Shown: positions 46,201-54,236 of the stretch, in pieces
Layout of the letters: every line of letters begins with the position of its first letter
Position numbering within the stretch: the first letter of the stretch is position 1
DNA from: Gemmatimonadota bacterium
Lineage (GTDB): Bacteria > Gemmatimonadota > Gemmatimonadetes > Gemmatimonadales > Gemmatimonadaceae
Assembly (NCBI GenBank): GCA_040388625.1
Contig: JAZKBK010000004.1
Coordinates: forward strand, 673,241 to 737,240
Direction of reading: 5' to 3'
DNA length: 64,000 bases
Position numbers and translations under genes: made by a program
The notes under the pieces: generated by a model
Told to the model about the DNA's origin: nothing
Seen by the model: the letters and a program-made list of their open reading frames with translations, nothing else
The model's database searches: none

Positions 46201-46543
46201 ACTGCGCAGACGCCTGATCGAGCTGGCTGAGGACCGTCGCAAGCCTGTGCATCAGCGCGGAGTCGGCCAGCGGAAAACCCAGCGCCGCCGATCTGGCGAA
46301 GAGTGCGGGGCTGCGAGCACCGCTTGCACCGACGATTCGCACCGCAGCTGCGCGCTCGGCGACCCAGGCCCGCGCCGAGCCACTCGATATTTGAACGGCC
46401 GATGACGATCGGCGCGTCCACTCTCCAACGGCTGCGCGATGCAGATCGTTGCGACGGATCGCCGCCAGTGCGACAAGAACGGCAACTGTTACCGCGCCCG
46501 CAAGCGCGCGATGGCTCACGCGAGTGCTAACGATCTCGGGCAC
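43208..46543 (-). CDS. Membrane hybrid sensor histidine kinase (3 PAS, HisKA, HATPase, REC)
   Basis: This is a 1111-residue kinase. A helix near residues 14-29 and another near 318-340 frame a periplasmic sensor of about 280 residues with no recognised family. Three PAS domains follow (about 355-470, 480-595 and 605-720), then HisKA with GGIAHDFNNLLTV (phospho-His about 740), HATPase (NLVVNARDAM, DTGCGMP and GTGLGLSTAHGIV) and a C-terminal REC domain with phospho-Asp in LLITDMIMP. The N-terminal start overlaps the end of the upstream regulator gene by 17 bases. It forms an operon with the degenerate HD-GYP regulator and a second hybrid kinase. The signal sensed is unknown. Confidence 0.9.
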   Translation of the reverse strand: MPEIVSTRVSHRALAGAVTVAVLVALAAIRRNDLHRAAVGEWTRRSSSAVQISSGSARAWVAERAAAVRIVGASGARSPALFARSAALGFPLADSALMHRLATVLSQLDQASAQSTAPFSALWLLNRSGVLVGSASQSTPPDVVVAAMRNARDTNSIIVVGPFPLNDSQLCVVFVQPVLSSADTSGGISGRSSMIGAVAMATTLDGKSLARLGVAPPGPTSQHTALVARVGDSVYAYTLSKRGSGFHVHSMGAPQAGPLVLESLGASGVVRSLDGHVPAVAVHIDGLPWGLVRRANPETLYRSADATLLHEISTVLVILTLVSWLVLARGHRERAENLRGLATSEARYRLLADHSTDIIARFAPDGRVLYVSPAVKAVLGYEPQAVVGTFPFALRHDDDAATTHTAIHRAMSLKEAVRTEHRFRHADGHFVWLETVGTAVRDPMTGEVKEVITTSRDIVDAKASEEALKASEEQYRLLFETNPMPMWAFDVETSRFLAVNNAAVEHYGFSRDEFLQMTIFDVRSPEYAYEVLSPEERLKQGSVEITGRHHRKKDGTLIDVDLTIHSLPFGDRATRLVLINDVTQKNEIEAAFRESSQFVRAILGSSPVAIIATDLDLRVVQWNRASERLFGWRADEIIGRQCPLMAVDANGVSKDRLHDVLPGTMQISGRETEVARKDGTHVKVDVSVAVIHNATGVPAGFVTLAVDLTERTRLEAQLLQAQKMEAVGQFAGGIAHDFNNLLTVITAYAEMLIGDVDETAPKRADLLEIRGAASRAAALVRQLLAFSRRQVLVPTLIDLNSVVRETEQMLRRVLPPTVTIVTSLDPDLHLVFADTGQVEQVLMNLVVNARDAMADGGTLTVTTANVARDTATGADGVDARHTAEVMLSVSDTGCGMPREIQDRIFEPFFTTKEVGKGTGLGLSTAHGIVSQSGGRLTVSSTEGVGTTFTIHLPAASTFDADNEADQPDKPASRRRGSGVVLLADDEGAVRYVATRILESAGYTVLAANDGPDALALYAEHHADIKLLITDMIMPTMTGAAVAATLREEDPHLPVVIMSGVADDGMASGVSGDPIMILRKPFTPDAFIRKATDAIGAVSPHGPPSRSAALRA

Positions 46544-47741
46544 CCGGGTCGGGTACGATCACCACGACCTCCTGATCCAGAAGTGCGCCCGGCATGGAGT
46601 AGCGGAGACGTTCCGTGAGCGCGCGCCCTACTTCCTGCCCGCGAGCGGCCAGCAGCAGGCCGTTCGCCCCCGTAACGTCGACAGCGAATACCATTCCGGG
46701 AACCACCTCTCCCAACCGTACGTGCCGCACGTTCACGGGCGCGGTATCGCTCTCGATCGACTTTACAAATGCTCGCAGAACGCGCGGATCGTAAACGTTC
46801 GCGCGATCCGATAATGCTGCGATGGCAACGCTCGCTGTCATGCCACCCGCCTCGAGTGCGTCGAGATCGGTCGCGACTTTGAGAATGCGCGCACCAAGCG
46901 GGATCTTCTCGCCACGCACACCACGACGCGGAGAGTTGGCGCCGTCGAATCCAGTATTCTGGAACACGAGAATTTCGTGAACTCCGTCCAGCCTGGGTAT
47001 TTCCGCTATGAATGACGCAGCCAGCGCGGGGACACTGTCGGCAAGACATTGCTCCTCCTGACTCAGTTCCTTCCCGACGTGCAGTTTGTCGACGAGCGCA
47101 GGTGGCAAGGATACTGTGCCGAGCCGCGAAAGAAGCGCGGCAATCTCGATCTCCCACTGATTGTCCACCTCCAGCGCGTCGGAAACGCGAGCGACGTATC
47201 GCTTGAGTCGCGTTCCCCGGGCGAATGCCGACGGATTGACGAGCGTGAGAATATCGATGAGCGCCTTGACCGATCCATGCAACGTTCGCTCGAGCAACAC
47301 GCGTTCCGACATGGTGAGCCGATAATGCTCGGCAGCAGAGGACACGGCAGCGATCAACGCGCTTGCCCCGCACGGCTTGGTCAGAAAGCGGAACACGGCC
47401 CCATCGTTTACCGCGGCAATCGCACTGTCGATGTTTGCATGCCCGGTCAGGAGCACGCGAACTGTATCCGGCGCCATCTCACGAACACGCTTGAGCAGCG
47501 CGATTCCATTCACACCCGGCATCGCCAGATCCGACACGATAACCGCAAACGGCGACGACGCGGATTCGTCGATGAGCTTGAGTGCCGAGATCGGATCGGA
47601 AGCAACGTGGACACTGAACTTCGCATGCAATATCCGCTGCATGCCTGCGAGCACAAACTGATCGTCATCGACACAGAGCACGCGCGGCGTGTTGGGCGAT
47701 GCGTCCCGCTGCACGCCCGGTGTGGCCGGCACGCTGCTCAC
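46527..47741 (-). CDS. Response regulator with degenerate HD-GYP (RpfG-like) domain
   Basis: This is a 404-residue protein: REC (about 18-135) with phospho-Asp71 in VIVSDLAMPG and Lys122 in FLTKPC, then an RpfG-like helical domain. The HD-GYP landmarks have changed: the catalytic His-Asp pair is Ser-Arg (205-206, AALLSRLG), the HHExxDGxGYP segment reads VFQNTGFDGANSP, and the late DxFDAL is ATDLDAL. Without metal ligands c-di-GMP hydrolysis is unlikely, so a binding or protein-interaction role is inferred. The GTG start overlaps the stop of the upstream kinase as GTGA. It lies between two hybrid kinases, probably as their output partner. Confidence 0.85.
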   Translation of the reverse strand: MSSVPATPGVQRDASPNTPRVLCVDDDQFVLAGMQRILHAKFSVHVASDPISALKLIDESASSPFAVIVSDLAMPGVNGIALLKRVREMAPDTVRVLLTGHANIDSAIAAVNDGAVFRFLTKPCGASALIAAVSSAAEHYRLTMSERVLLERTLHGSVKALIDILTLVNPSAFARGTRLKRYVARVSDALEVDNQWEIEIAALLSRLGTVSLPPALVDKLHVGKELSQEEQCLADSVPALAASFIAEIPRLDGVHEILVFQNTGFDGANSPRRGVRGEKIPLGARILKVATDLDALEAGGMTASVAIAALSDRANVYDPRVLRAFVKSIESDTAPVNVRHVRLGEVVPGMVFAVDVTGANGLLLAARGQEVGRALTERLRYSMPGALLDQEVVVIVPDPGARDR

Positions 47742-48928
47742 GAACGTCCTTCGCTGCTATCGAGGATTTCCCGCACCTTCCGGGTCAGGTCCGCCGCCGT
47801 AAACGGCTTCGGCATGAACGCGCGCCGGGCGTCCGGCCCACGTCGGACGATGTCGTCCCCGGTGTAGAGCGACATGAAAAGCACCCGGACATGCGGATAT
47901 TCGCGCGCAAGTGCATCTGCGAGCTCGCCACCATTCATCACGGGCATCATGGCGTCGGTAATGACGAGATCCACATTCCCCGCCCATGCACGGACCGTAT
48001 TCAGAGCTTCAGCACCGTTCGCAGCCTCGATAACTGCATAGCCTTCGCTGATGAGCATGCGCGATGCGAGCGAAAGTACGCCCGCGTCGTCCTCGACGAC
48101 AAGGATGACTTCCTTCCCGTGCGCCGTCTGCACTCCGTCCGTCAATCCCGGATCCTCATCCGGTGACGCCTGGACCATCGGGAGCAGGATATCGAAGCAC
48201 GTGCCCGCCCCAGGCGTGGTAGCCACGGATATGTAGCCCGACGATTGCCGGATCATTCCATACACGGTGGCGAGCGCAATCCCCGCTCCGGGAGGTTTTT
48301 TTGTCGTGAAGAACGGCTCGAACACGCGCGCAAGCGTCGCATTATCCATTCCGCGTCCGGTATCGCAGATCGACAGTCGAACGTGAGGCCCGGGCGTTGC
48401 CTCGGGATGTTGTCGGATGTCAGCCTCGCCCACCATGTAGTTGCGCGTGGTGATTCGCAGCTCGCCGCCGCTCGGCATTGCGTCTCTTGCGTTCGCGGCC
48501 ATGCTCAGAATCGCGCTTTCGAGCCGCCCGTAATCCACCGAGACGCGGCCGAGATCGCTGGCAAGATCGATCGCGAGAACGACGCCGGCACCAACTTCAC
48601 GAACGAGCGTTGGTTGCAGCGCGATGATGCAGGCATTGAGATCGACGACTGACACCTCGAGTTCCTGATTCGTCGTGAACTCGACCAGCCTGGTCGTGAG
48701 CGCGGCCGCACGCGACGACGCATCCCTGATCATCACCGCATCGGCGCGACGCGGATCATCGTCGGCAAGGCTCGTCGTGAGGAAATCCGAACAGCCATGG
48801 ATGACGGTGAGAATGTTGTTAAGGTCGTGGGCGACCTTGCTCGCCAGCCGGCTCACGGCATCCAGCTTCTGCGCCTGGCTGGGTTGAACTTCGCGGTAAC
48901 TGCCTTTGGAGTCTACAGACGTGGTCAT
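47738..48928 (-). CDS. Soluble hybrid histidine kinase-response regulator (HisKA-HATPase-REC)
   Basis: This compact 396-residue hybrid kinase lacks any sensor domain. HisKA carries His34 in VAHDLNNILTVIHG; HATPase has MAANARDAMPSGG, DTGRGMD and a modified G2 box GAGIALATVYGM; and the REC domain (about 270-390) has phospho-Asp in LVITDAMMPVM. The ATG at 48928 gives a natural start (MTTSVDSKG); a start at 48967 would add 13 residues. It is the first gene of the signalling operon and may receive its signal through protein partners. Confidence 0.87.
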   Translation of the reverse strand: MTTSVDSKGSYREVQPSQAQKLDAVSRLASKVAHDLNNILTVIHGCSDFLTTSLADDDPRRADAVMIRDASSRAAALTTRLVEFTTNQELEVSVVDLNACIIALQPTLVREVGAGVVLAIDLASDLGRVSVDYGRLESAILSMAANARDAMPSGGELRITTRNYMVGEADIRQHPEATPGPHVRLSICDTGRGMDNATLARVFEPFFTTKKPPGAGIALATVYGMIRQSSGYISVATTPGAGTCFDILLPMVQASPDEDPGLTDGVQTAHGKEVILVVEDDAGVLSLASRMLISEGYAVIEAANGAEALNTVRAWAGNVDLVITDAMMPVMNGGELADALAREYPHVRVLFMSLYTGDDIVRRGPDARRAFMPKPFTAADLTRKVREILDSSEGRS

Positions 48929-49060
48929 TTTGCTACATTTGGCGGCGGCATTGCGTGCATTGTTCAATGACGCATGAAGGCAACACCCGCAACCACATCC
49001 CCCTCTCGGCCTCTCCCCCCGGTACGTGCTGTGGATCGCCCCTTCGTCATCCCCTGGGCA

Positions 49061-49089
49061 TTGACTGCCGGCAATGGCCGTTATATGTT
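49061..49089 (+). promoter_or_regulatory. Sigma-70-type promoter for the metX operon
   Basis: TTGACT (49061-49066), a 17-base spacer and TATGTT (49084-49089) make a good -35/-10 pair. Transcription would start near 49096, about a dozen bases before the SAM-II aptamer. Confidence 0.6.
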
Positions 49090-49103
49090 CCGGTCACAAT
49101 CGA

Positions 49104-49160
49104 AGCTTCGTGGTCATTTGCTGCCTATTGCCGCCACGTAAAACAAAGTGCTAAAACGCA
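49104..49160 (+). ncRNA. SAM-II (metA/metX-type) riboswitch
   Basis: The aptamer is recognisable by CGTGG (49109-49113) pairing with CCACG (49134-49138), the loop CATTTG, the segment TATTGCC before the closing strand, and the downstream AAACAAAGTGCTAAAA that folds back as the pseudoknot. All match the SAM-II consensus (GATTTG-like loop, ATTGC and GCTAAAA). It senses S-adenosylmethionine and sits directly upstream of metX-metB-thrA. A terminator hairpin follows after a few bases, so control may be by transcription as well as translation. Confidence 0.88.
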
Positions 49161-49163
49161 ATC

Positions 49164-49193
49164 TGCCCGGCGGCTCTACCGTCCGGGCATTTT
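49164..49193 (+). terminator. Intrinsic terminator-like hairpin after the SAM-II aptamer
   Basis: TGCCCGG (49164-49170) pairs with CCGGGCA (49183-49189), with additional CGG/CCG pairing inside, followed by TTTTCGTTT. The position right behind the aptamer and about 170 bases before metX suggests premature termination. No obvious competing antiterminator was identified. Confidence 0.7.
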
Positions 49194-49366
49194 CGTTTGC
49201 GAGTCATGGAGAGCGTCGCGCAGTCTCATCTGCGCGCTGCCTTCCGTGACCGCGTGCGCCCTGTTTACGCGCGGCAAACGACGGCTGTGACTCCGAGAAC
49301 ACACCGGACGAGCCACACGCGAGACAAGCGCAAGCCGCGGTCCGCCAACAAACAGGATTGCGATAG

Positions 49367-50356
49367 ATGACACAACTCGAGACACCGACGCCGAGGCGGG
49401 CTGCACGCGGAGCCGCTGCATTCTCCGCTGCATCTCCATTGTCAGCGCCGTTACCGCCGTACGAAGTAACTGGACCGCCCGCGGCGCCGCTGGTCGTCAC
49501 ACTCGGCGGAATCTCCGCCAGCCGCCACGTCACATCGACGGTTGGCGATACGTCGGACGGTTGGTGGCAGGACGTAGTTGGCGCGGGACGCGCGATCGAC
49601 ACGAAAGAGTATCGCGTCCTCAGTTTCGATTACATCGATGGCGGCAGCACGAAAGACGGACGGCCGGCGGCCCTCGTATCCACCCACGACCAGGCCGATG
49701 CGCTCGCGCACGTGCTCGACACGCTCCGCATCGCACGGGTACACGCGATCGTCGGCGCGTCGTACGGCGGCATGGTGGCGCTCGCATTCGCGGAGCGATA
49801 TCCGGATCGCGTCGGGCGGCTGATCGTGATAAGCGCCCCGCACGAGACTCATCCAATGAGTACCGCTCTCCGCACCATACAACGTCGCATCGTCACGCTT
49901 GGCATCGAGACTGAGCGCACGCACGATGCGCTCGTACTCGCCCGCGCACTCGCAATGACGACATATCGCTCGGCGAACGAGTTCGCCCAGCGTTTCGCAT
50001 CCACGCCCGACGCCACGACCGAAGCAGGCGCCACCTTCCCGGTAGAGAATTATCTCCTGCACAACGGTGAGAAATTCGCGCGGCGCTGGAGCGCGAGTCG
50101 CTTTCTGGCTCTCTCGCTCTCCGCCGACCTCCACCGCGTCGCTCCTGAGCGCATCCGTACTCCAGCCGTACTCGTGAGCATCGACGGCGACACGATCGTG
50201 CCCGGCGAGCAGCTGCGCCAGCTGGCTGCCCGACTCGCCGGTCCCAATCGTCTCATCCGATTGCAGGTCGCAACGGGGCATGACGCATTTCTCGCGGAGC
50301 CGGATCTGATCGGCCCGATCCTCCACAACTCACTACACACCGAGGTCGTGTCATGA
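49367..50356 (+). CDS. metX: Homoserine O-acyltransferase (MetX family)
   Basis: This 329-residue alpha/beta-hydrolase-fold enzyme activates homoserine with an acetyl or succinyl group, the first step committed to methionine. The nucleophile is Ser132 in VGASYGGMVAL; the Asp in LVSIDGDTIVP and the His in VATGHDAFL complete the triad. It is shorter than typical MetX (about 370), mainly at the N-terminus, where HALTGDxH is replaced by TLGGISASRHV. Acetyl versus succinyl specificity cannot be decided by eye. It is controlled by the upstream SAM-II element, and its stop overlaps metB as ATGA. Confidence 0.88.
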   Translation: MTQLETPTPRRAARGAAAFSAASPLSAPLPPYEVTGPPAAPLVVTLGGISASRHVTSTVGDTSDGWWQDVVGAGRAIDTKEYRVLSFDYIDGGSTKDGRPAALVSTHDQADALAHVLDTLRIARVHAIVGASYGGMVALAFAERYPDRVGRLIVISAPHETHPMSTALRTIQRRIVTLGIETERTHDALVLARALAMTTYRSANEFAQRFASTPDATTEAGATFPVENYLLHNGEKFARRWSASRFLALSLSADLHRVAPERIRTPAVLVSIDGDTIVPGEQLRQLAARLAGPNRLIRLQVATGHDAFLAEPDLIGPILHNSLHTEVVS

Positions 50357-51585
50357 CAGGATCCAACATCACAACGTCGCACGGAGCAGCAACGCGCGCC
50401 GTGCGTGCTGGTATCGCAACCGATCGCGAATATGGCGCGGTTGTCCCGCCAATTCACCTCTCCTCGACGTTCGCGTTCAACGGATTCGGGTCGCCGGGCC
50501 AGTACGACTACACTCGAAGCGGTAATCCAACGCGCAGTCACCTTGCGGACGCGCTCGCGGAGCTGGAACACGGCGCGTCGGCGGTCGTGACGAACACGGG
50601 CATGTCGGCGGTGACGCTTGTGCTTCAGCTGACGCGTCCGGGTGATCTCGTCGTCGCCGCGCACGATTGTTACGGCGGAACACAGCGTCTGCTGCGATCG
50701 CTCAGCGCCCGCGGCAACTTCGATCTCGCGCTGATCGACCTCACCGGTACCACTGCGGAAGCGGAAATCGCGCGCAGAAGGCCCAAAATCCTCTGGATCG
50801 AGACACCCAGCAATCCACTGCTTCGCATCACGGACATTCGCCGGATCGCCGCCGCGGGGCACGCTGCCAACGCCCTCGTCGTAGTGGACAACACCTTCCT
50901 CTCACCGGCGCTCCAGCAGCCACTAGCACTCGGCGCGGACATCGCCCTGCACAGCACTACCAAATACCTCAACGGACACAGCGACGTCGTGGGAGGAGCG
51001 GTGATCGCGCGTGACGCCGCACTGGGCCAGGAGCTCGCGTGGTGGGCGAACTGTCTTGGTCTCACCGGCGCACCATTCGACAGCTTTCTCACGCTGCGCG
51101 GCATTCGCACCCTGTATGCTCGCCTTGCGTTGCACCTCGGCAACGCAAGCGCGGTCGTTGACGCGCTGTGCGACCACGAAGCCGTTGCCAACGTCTACTA
51201 TCCCGGCCTTGTCACGCATCCCGGCCACGACGTCGCACGTTGCCAGCAGTCCGGCTTCGGTGCGATGGTCAGTTTCGAGCTGCGGGGCGGAATAGACGCG
51301 GTCGAGATCTTCACATCGGCATTGAGCTGCTTTACTCTGGCCGAGTCCCTCGGCGGTGTCGAAAGCCTCGTCGCGCATCCGGCGACGATGACCCACGCCT
51401 CGATGGACGCGGATGCACGCGCCGTCGCCGGAATCAGCGACTCGCTGCTGCGCCTGTCAGTCGGAATCGAGCTTGCGGCCGATCTGGTCCAGGATCTTAC
51501 GCGCGCGCTCGATCGCGTAGCCGCCTCCCGGACGGAACGTTGTATCACAGGCGCATCACCCTCGCTCGCGGCAACCCTCGCATGA
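50353..51585 (+). CDS. metB: Cystathionine gamma-synthase / O-acylhomoserine sulfhydrylase (PLP enzyme)
   Basis: This 410-residue Cys/Met-metabolism PLP enzyme joins the acylhomoserine made by MetX to cysteine (or sulfide). PIHLSSTFAF is the family start, TNTGMSAVTLVLQL and YGGTQRLL the cofactor region, VDNTFLSPALQQPLALGAD the PLP-stacking Asp region, and STTKYLNGHSDVVGG holds the Schiff-base Lys. The C-terminus LRLSVGIE is typical. It could act as cystathionine gamma-synthase or direct sulfhydrylase; the call rests on place between metX and thrA. Both ends overlap the neighbouring genes by 4 bases. Confidence 0.9.
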   Translation: MTGSNITTSHGAATRAVRAGIATDREYGAVVPPIHLSSTFAFNGFGSPGQYDYTRSGNPTRSHLADALAELEHGASAVVTNTGMSAVTLVLQLTRPGDLVVAAHDCYGGTQRLLRSLSARGNFDLALIDLTGTTAEAEIARRRPKILWIETPSNPLLRITDIRRIAAAGHAANALVVVDNTFLSPALQQPLALGADIALHSTTKYLNGHSDVVGGAVIARDAALGQELAWWANCLGLTGAPFDSFLTLRGIRTLYARLALHLGNASAVVDALCDHEAVANVYYPGLVTHPGHDVARCQQSGFGAMVSFELRGGIDAVEIFTSALSCFTLAESLGGVESLVAHPATMTHASMDADARAVAGISDSLLRLSVGIELAADLVQDLTRALDRVAASRTERCITGASPSLAATLA

Positions 51586-54236
51586 TCGACGTGACAGGTC
51601 ACACGCGAGCCGGCCCGTTCGGTTGTAACAATGCTCTTACAATCCACAAGTTTGGCGGCGCTGCTCTCGCCAACGCTGACGCCATCCGCGCAGCGATTTC
51701 TCTGATCGCGCCAGCATCACAAGATGCGCCTGCGTCGGCGTCCGACGCACATCCCGCGGTTGTAGTAGCATCTGCCTTCGCCGGTGTCACCGACGCACTG
51801 CTGAGCATCGCCCGTACCGCATCCAGGAATGCGCCGGCGCAGATCGCGGCGGAGATCGAGCGGCTGCGCGCGCGTCACCTGGAAGTCGTCGACGTGCTTC
51901 TCGGAGGGGCAGACGCAGACGAGTTACGTGCCTTTGTGCATCAGGCCTTCCAGGAGCTGGAGATACTGGTAGCTGCGGCGCGGATCGTCGGTGATGCGGG
52001 GCCGCGCGAGTCGGATCTCATCGTTGCACGCGGAGAGCGTCTTGCCGCACGCATCCTTGCGGCGGCGATGCGGAGCGTGGGTCTCCCCGCTGTTTTCGTC
52101 GATGCAACAGACCTGATCGAGACCGACGGCCGGTTCGGTCACGCCGCACCGGATCTCGGCCGCACGAACGCTGCGAGTCGCGCCACGCTCGGACCGCTGC
52201 TCTCTTCGGGAGCCATCCCCGTAGTCCCGGGATTCATCGGTCGCGGTCATGACGGAGCTACAGTCACACTCGGCCGCGGCGGCTCCGATCTCGCTGCGAC
52301 TGTGCTGGCACGGGCACTGGATGCGGCGCGGGTCATTCTCTGGAAGGACGTCGATGGCCTGTTGAGCGCGGATCCACGCGTCGTTGCGACAGCGCGCGTC
52401 ATACCGCATCTGACCTTCCGTGAAGCGGCCGAATTGGCGCACTACGGCGTCAAGGTCCTTCATCCGCGTACGCTCGCTCCCCTCACCGAGCGCACTCGCG
52501 TACACGTGCGCCCGTTCAGCAATCGCCTTGCGGCCGGAACCGAGATATCGAGTCACCGCCACAGCTCGCCATCTCCCGTGCAGGCGATTGCGGCCACGAT
52601 GGACCAGGCGCTGGTGAGCATCAGCGGTCAGGGCCTCTTCGCGCTTCCGGGCATCGCGACGCGTGCGTTCGCGGCGCTGCATGACGCCGGGCTCGGTGCA
52701 GCACTCATATCCCAGGCAGCTACCGATTATGCGGTGGCGTTCACCGTGGCCAGCTGTCGCGCGGGTGCCGCGGTTGCCGCGTTGCGACACGCTCTCGCGC
52801 CGGAGCTCGCGAGCGGAGAGATCGAGCACATCGACGCACGTGTCGGAGTCGCCACCATCGGCATCGTTGGGTGCGCGCTTGCACACGAGCCCGGCGTCGC
52901 GGCACGCGTATTCAGCGCGCTCGCCGATGCGGGGATCAACGTCGTTGCCGCTGCACAAGGTAGCGGATCGGGCGGCTCGCTCTCCGTCGTCGTTGATGCG
53001 ACACGCGCTGCTGAAGTTCAGTGCGCAATCCATGATCGGTTCCAACTGCACAAGACAGGCGGCGGCCGCGTCAGCGCGCCGGCTCACGCCGACGTCGTGT
53101 TGCTCGGCGTCGGTGCGATCGGCCGCGAATTGCTCGATCAGATCACCGAGCCTGGTACGACCGCCATCGCACCGCTCCGTGTGTGCGGGGTGATCGACCG
53201 GTCGGGCTTCGTCTTCGATTCGCGCGGATTGTCGCGCGCCGAGCTTGTCGCACTCTCGCTGCACAAGTCGAACGGCGGCGCGCTGGCATCGGTCCCTGGT
53301 GGCCAGCTCGCCGATGCCGTCCAGGCGATCGAGGTAATGTCTGCGCACGCCCTGTCGCGTCCGATCCTCGTCGACGCGACCGCCGCGGACTCCGGCGCGA
53401 TCCTCGATCTCGCGCTGTCTAGAGGATGGGATCTCGTGCTTGCCAACAAGATTCCGCTCGCTACACGCGACACCGCCGTGCAATTGGAGAAGACCGCGCA
53501 GGAGCACGGCCGTCACATCCTCTACGAAGCAACTGTCGGTGCCGGCCTCCCGGTGATCGACACGTTGCGAAAACTCGTCGAGGCAGGTGATCACGTTCTC
53601 TGCATCGAGGGCTGTCCTTCCGGAACACTCGGCTATCTCTTCGGCGAGCTAGGCAGCGGTCGCACCTTCGCCGCGGCACTGCGGAGCGCAATCGCGGCTG
53701 GCTACACCGAGCCAGACCCACGAATCGACCTCTCAGGCATCGACGTTGCGCGCAAGGCGCTCATACTCGCGCGACTGATTGGGTTCGACGGTGATCTCGA
53801 CGACATCGTAGTCGAGTCGCTCGTCCCCGATCGGTTGCGCGACATCTCACGCGAAGAATTTCTCGAGCGTATCGAGGAGCTGAACGACCACTGGAGCGCG
53901 CGGGTGAGCGAAGCGAGCGCAGCCAGCACGGTTCTTCGCTATCGCGCCCGCGTCACGCCGTCGGCGATCACAGTTGGACTCGTCGCCGTGTCGGTAACCG
54001 ATCCACTCGGCACGCTGAGCGGCACCGACAATCAATTCGCATTCACAACCAGACGTTACAAACGGCAACCACTCGTGATTACCGGCCCCGGCGCGGGACC
54101 CGCTGTCACCGCTGCCGGCGTACTCAACGACATCCTCCGGCTCGCGACTGAACGCGGTGCGCTACGCGTCAGGCGAGCGCACGCGCAAAGCGTGCTGGCG
54201 CCGCGTTCTACAGCACCCGCACCCAGATATTCCTGA
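51582..54236 (+). CDS. thrA: Bifunctional aspartokinase / homoserine dehydrogenase
   Basis: This 884-residue fusion catalyses the first and third steps from aspartate to homoserine. The aspartokinase half (about 15-300) has IHKFGGAALANADAI instead of the usual KFGGTSV, plus VTLGRGGSDLAATVLA. Two ACT-like regulatory segments follow (about 325-475; ALVSISGQGLFALPGIATRAF and GIVGCALAHEPGVAARVFSAL). The dehydrogenase half has the NAD(P) motif VVLLGVGAIGRELLDQI, LANKIPLATRDTAVQL and YEATVGAGLPVIDTL. The ATG at 51582 overlaps the metB stop. Its placement in a SAM-controlled operon means the precursor supply is tied to methionine status. Confidence 0.93.
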   Translation: MIDVTGHTRAGPFGCNNALTIHKFGGAALANADAIRAAISLIAPASQDAPASASDAHPAVVVASAFAGVTDALLSIARTASRNAPAQIAAEIERLRARHLEVVDVLLGGADADELRAFVHQAFQELEILVAAARIVGDAGPRESDLIVARGERLAARILAAAMRSVGLPAVFVDATDLIETDGRFGHAAPDLGRTNAASRATLGPLLSSGAIPVVPGFIGRGHDGATVTLGRGGSDLAATVLARALDAARVILWKDVDGLLSADPRVVATARVIPHLTFREAAELAHYGVKVLHPRTLAPLTERTRVHVRPFSNRLAAGTEISSHRHSSPSPVQAIAATMDQALVSISGQGLFALPGIATRAFAALHDAGLGAALISQAATDYAVAFTVASCRAGAAVAALRHALAPELASGEIEHIDARVGVATIGIVGCALAHEPGVAARVFSALADAGINVVAAAQGSGSGGSLSVVVDATRAAEVQCAIHDRFQLHKTGGGRVSAPAHADVVLLGVGAIGRELLDQITEPGTTAIAPLRVCGVIDRSGFVFDSRGLSRAELVALSLHKSNGGALASVPGGQLADAVQAIEVMSAHALSRPILVDATAADSGAILDLALSRGWDLVLANKIPLATRDTAVQLEKTAQEHGRHILYEATVGAGLPVIDTLRKLVEAGDHVLCIEGCPSGTLGYLFGELGSGRTFAAALRSAIAAGYTEPDPRIDLSGIDVARKALILARLIGFDGDLDDIVVESLVPDRLRDISREEFLERIEELNDHWSARVSEASAASTVLRYRARVTPSAITVGLVAVSVTDPLGTLSGTDNQFAFTTRRYKRQPLVITGPGAGPAVTAAGVLNDILRLATERGALRVRRAHAQSVLAPRSTAPAPRYS

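Noticed and set aside
51168..51581. Upstream extension of the thrA frame inside metB
   Set aside because: It overlaps a well-supported gene in another frame and the ATG at 51582 forms an ATGA junction with the metB stop.
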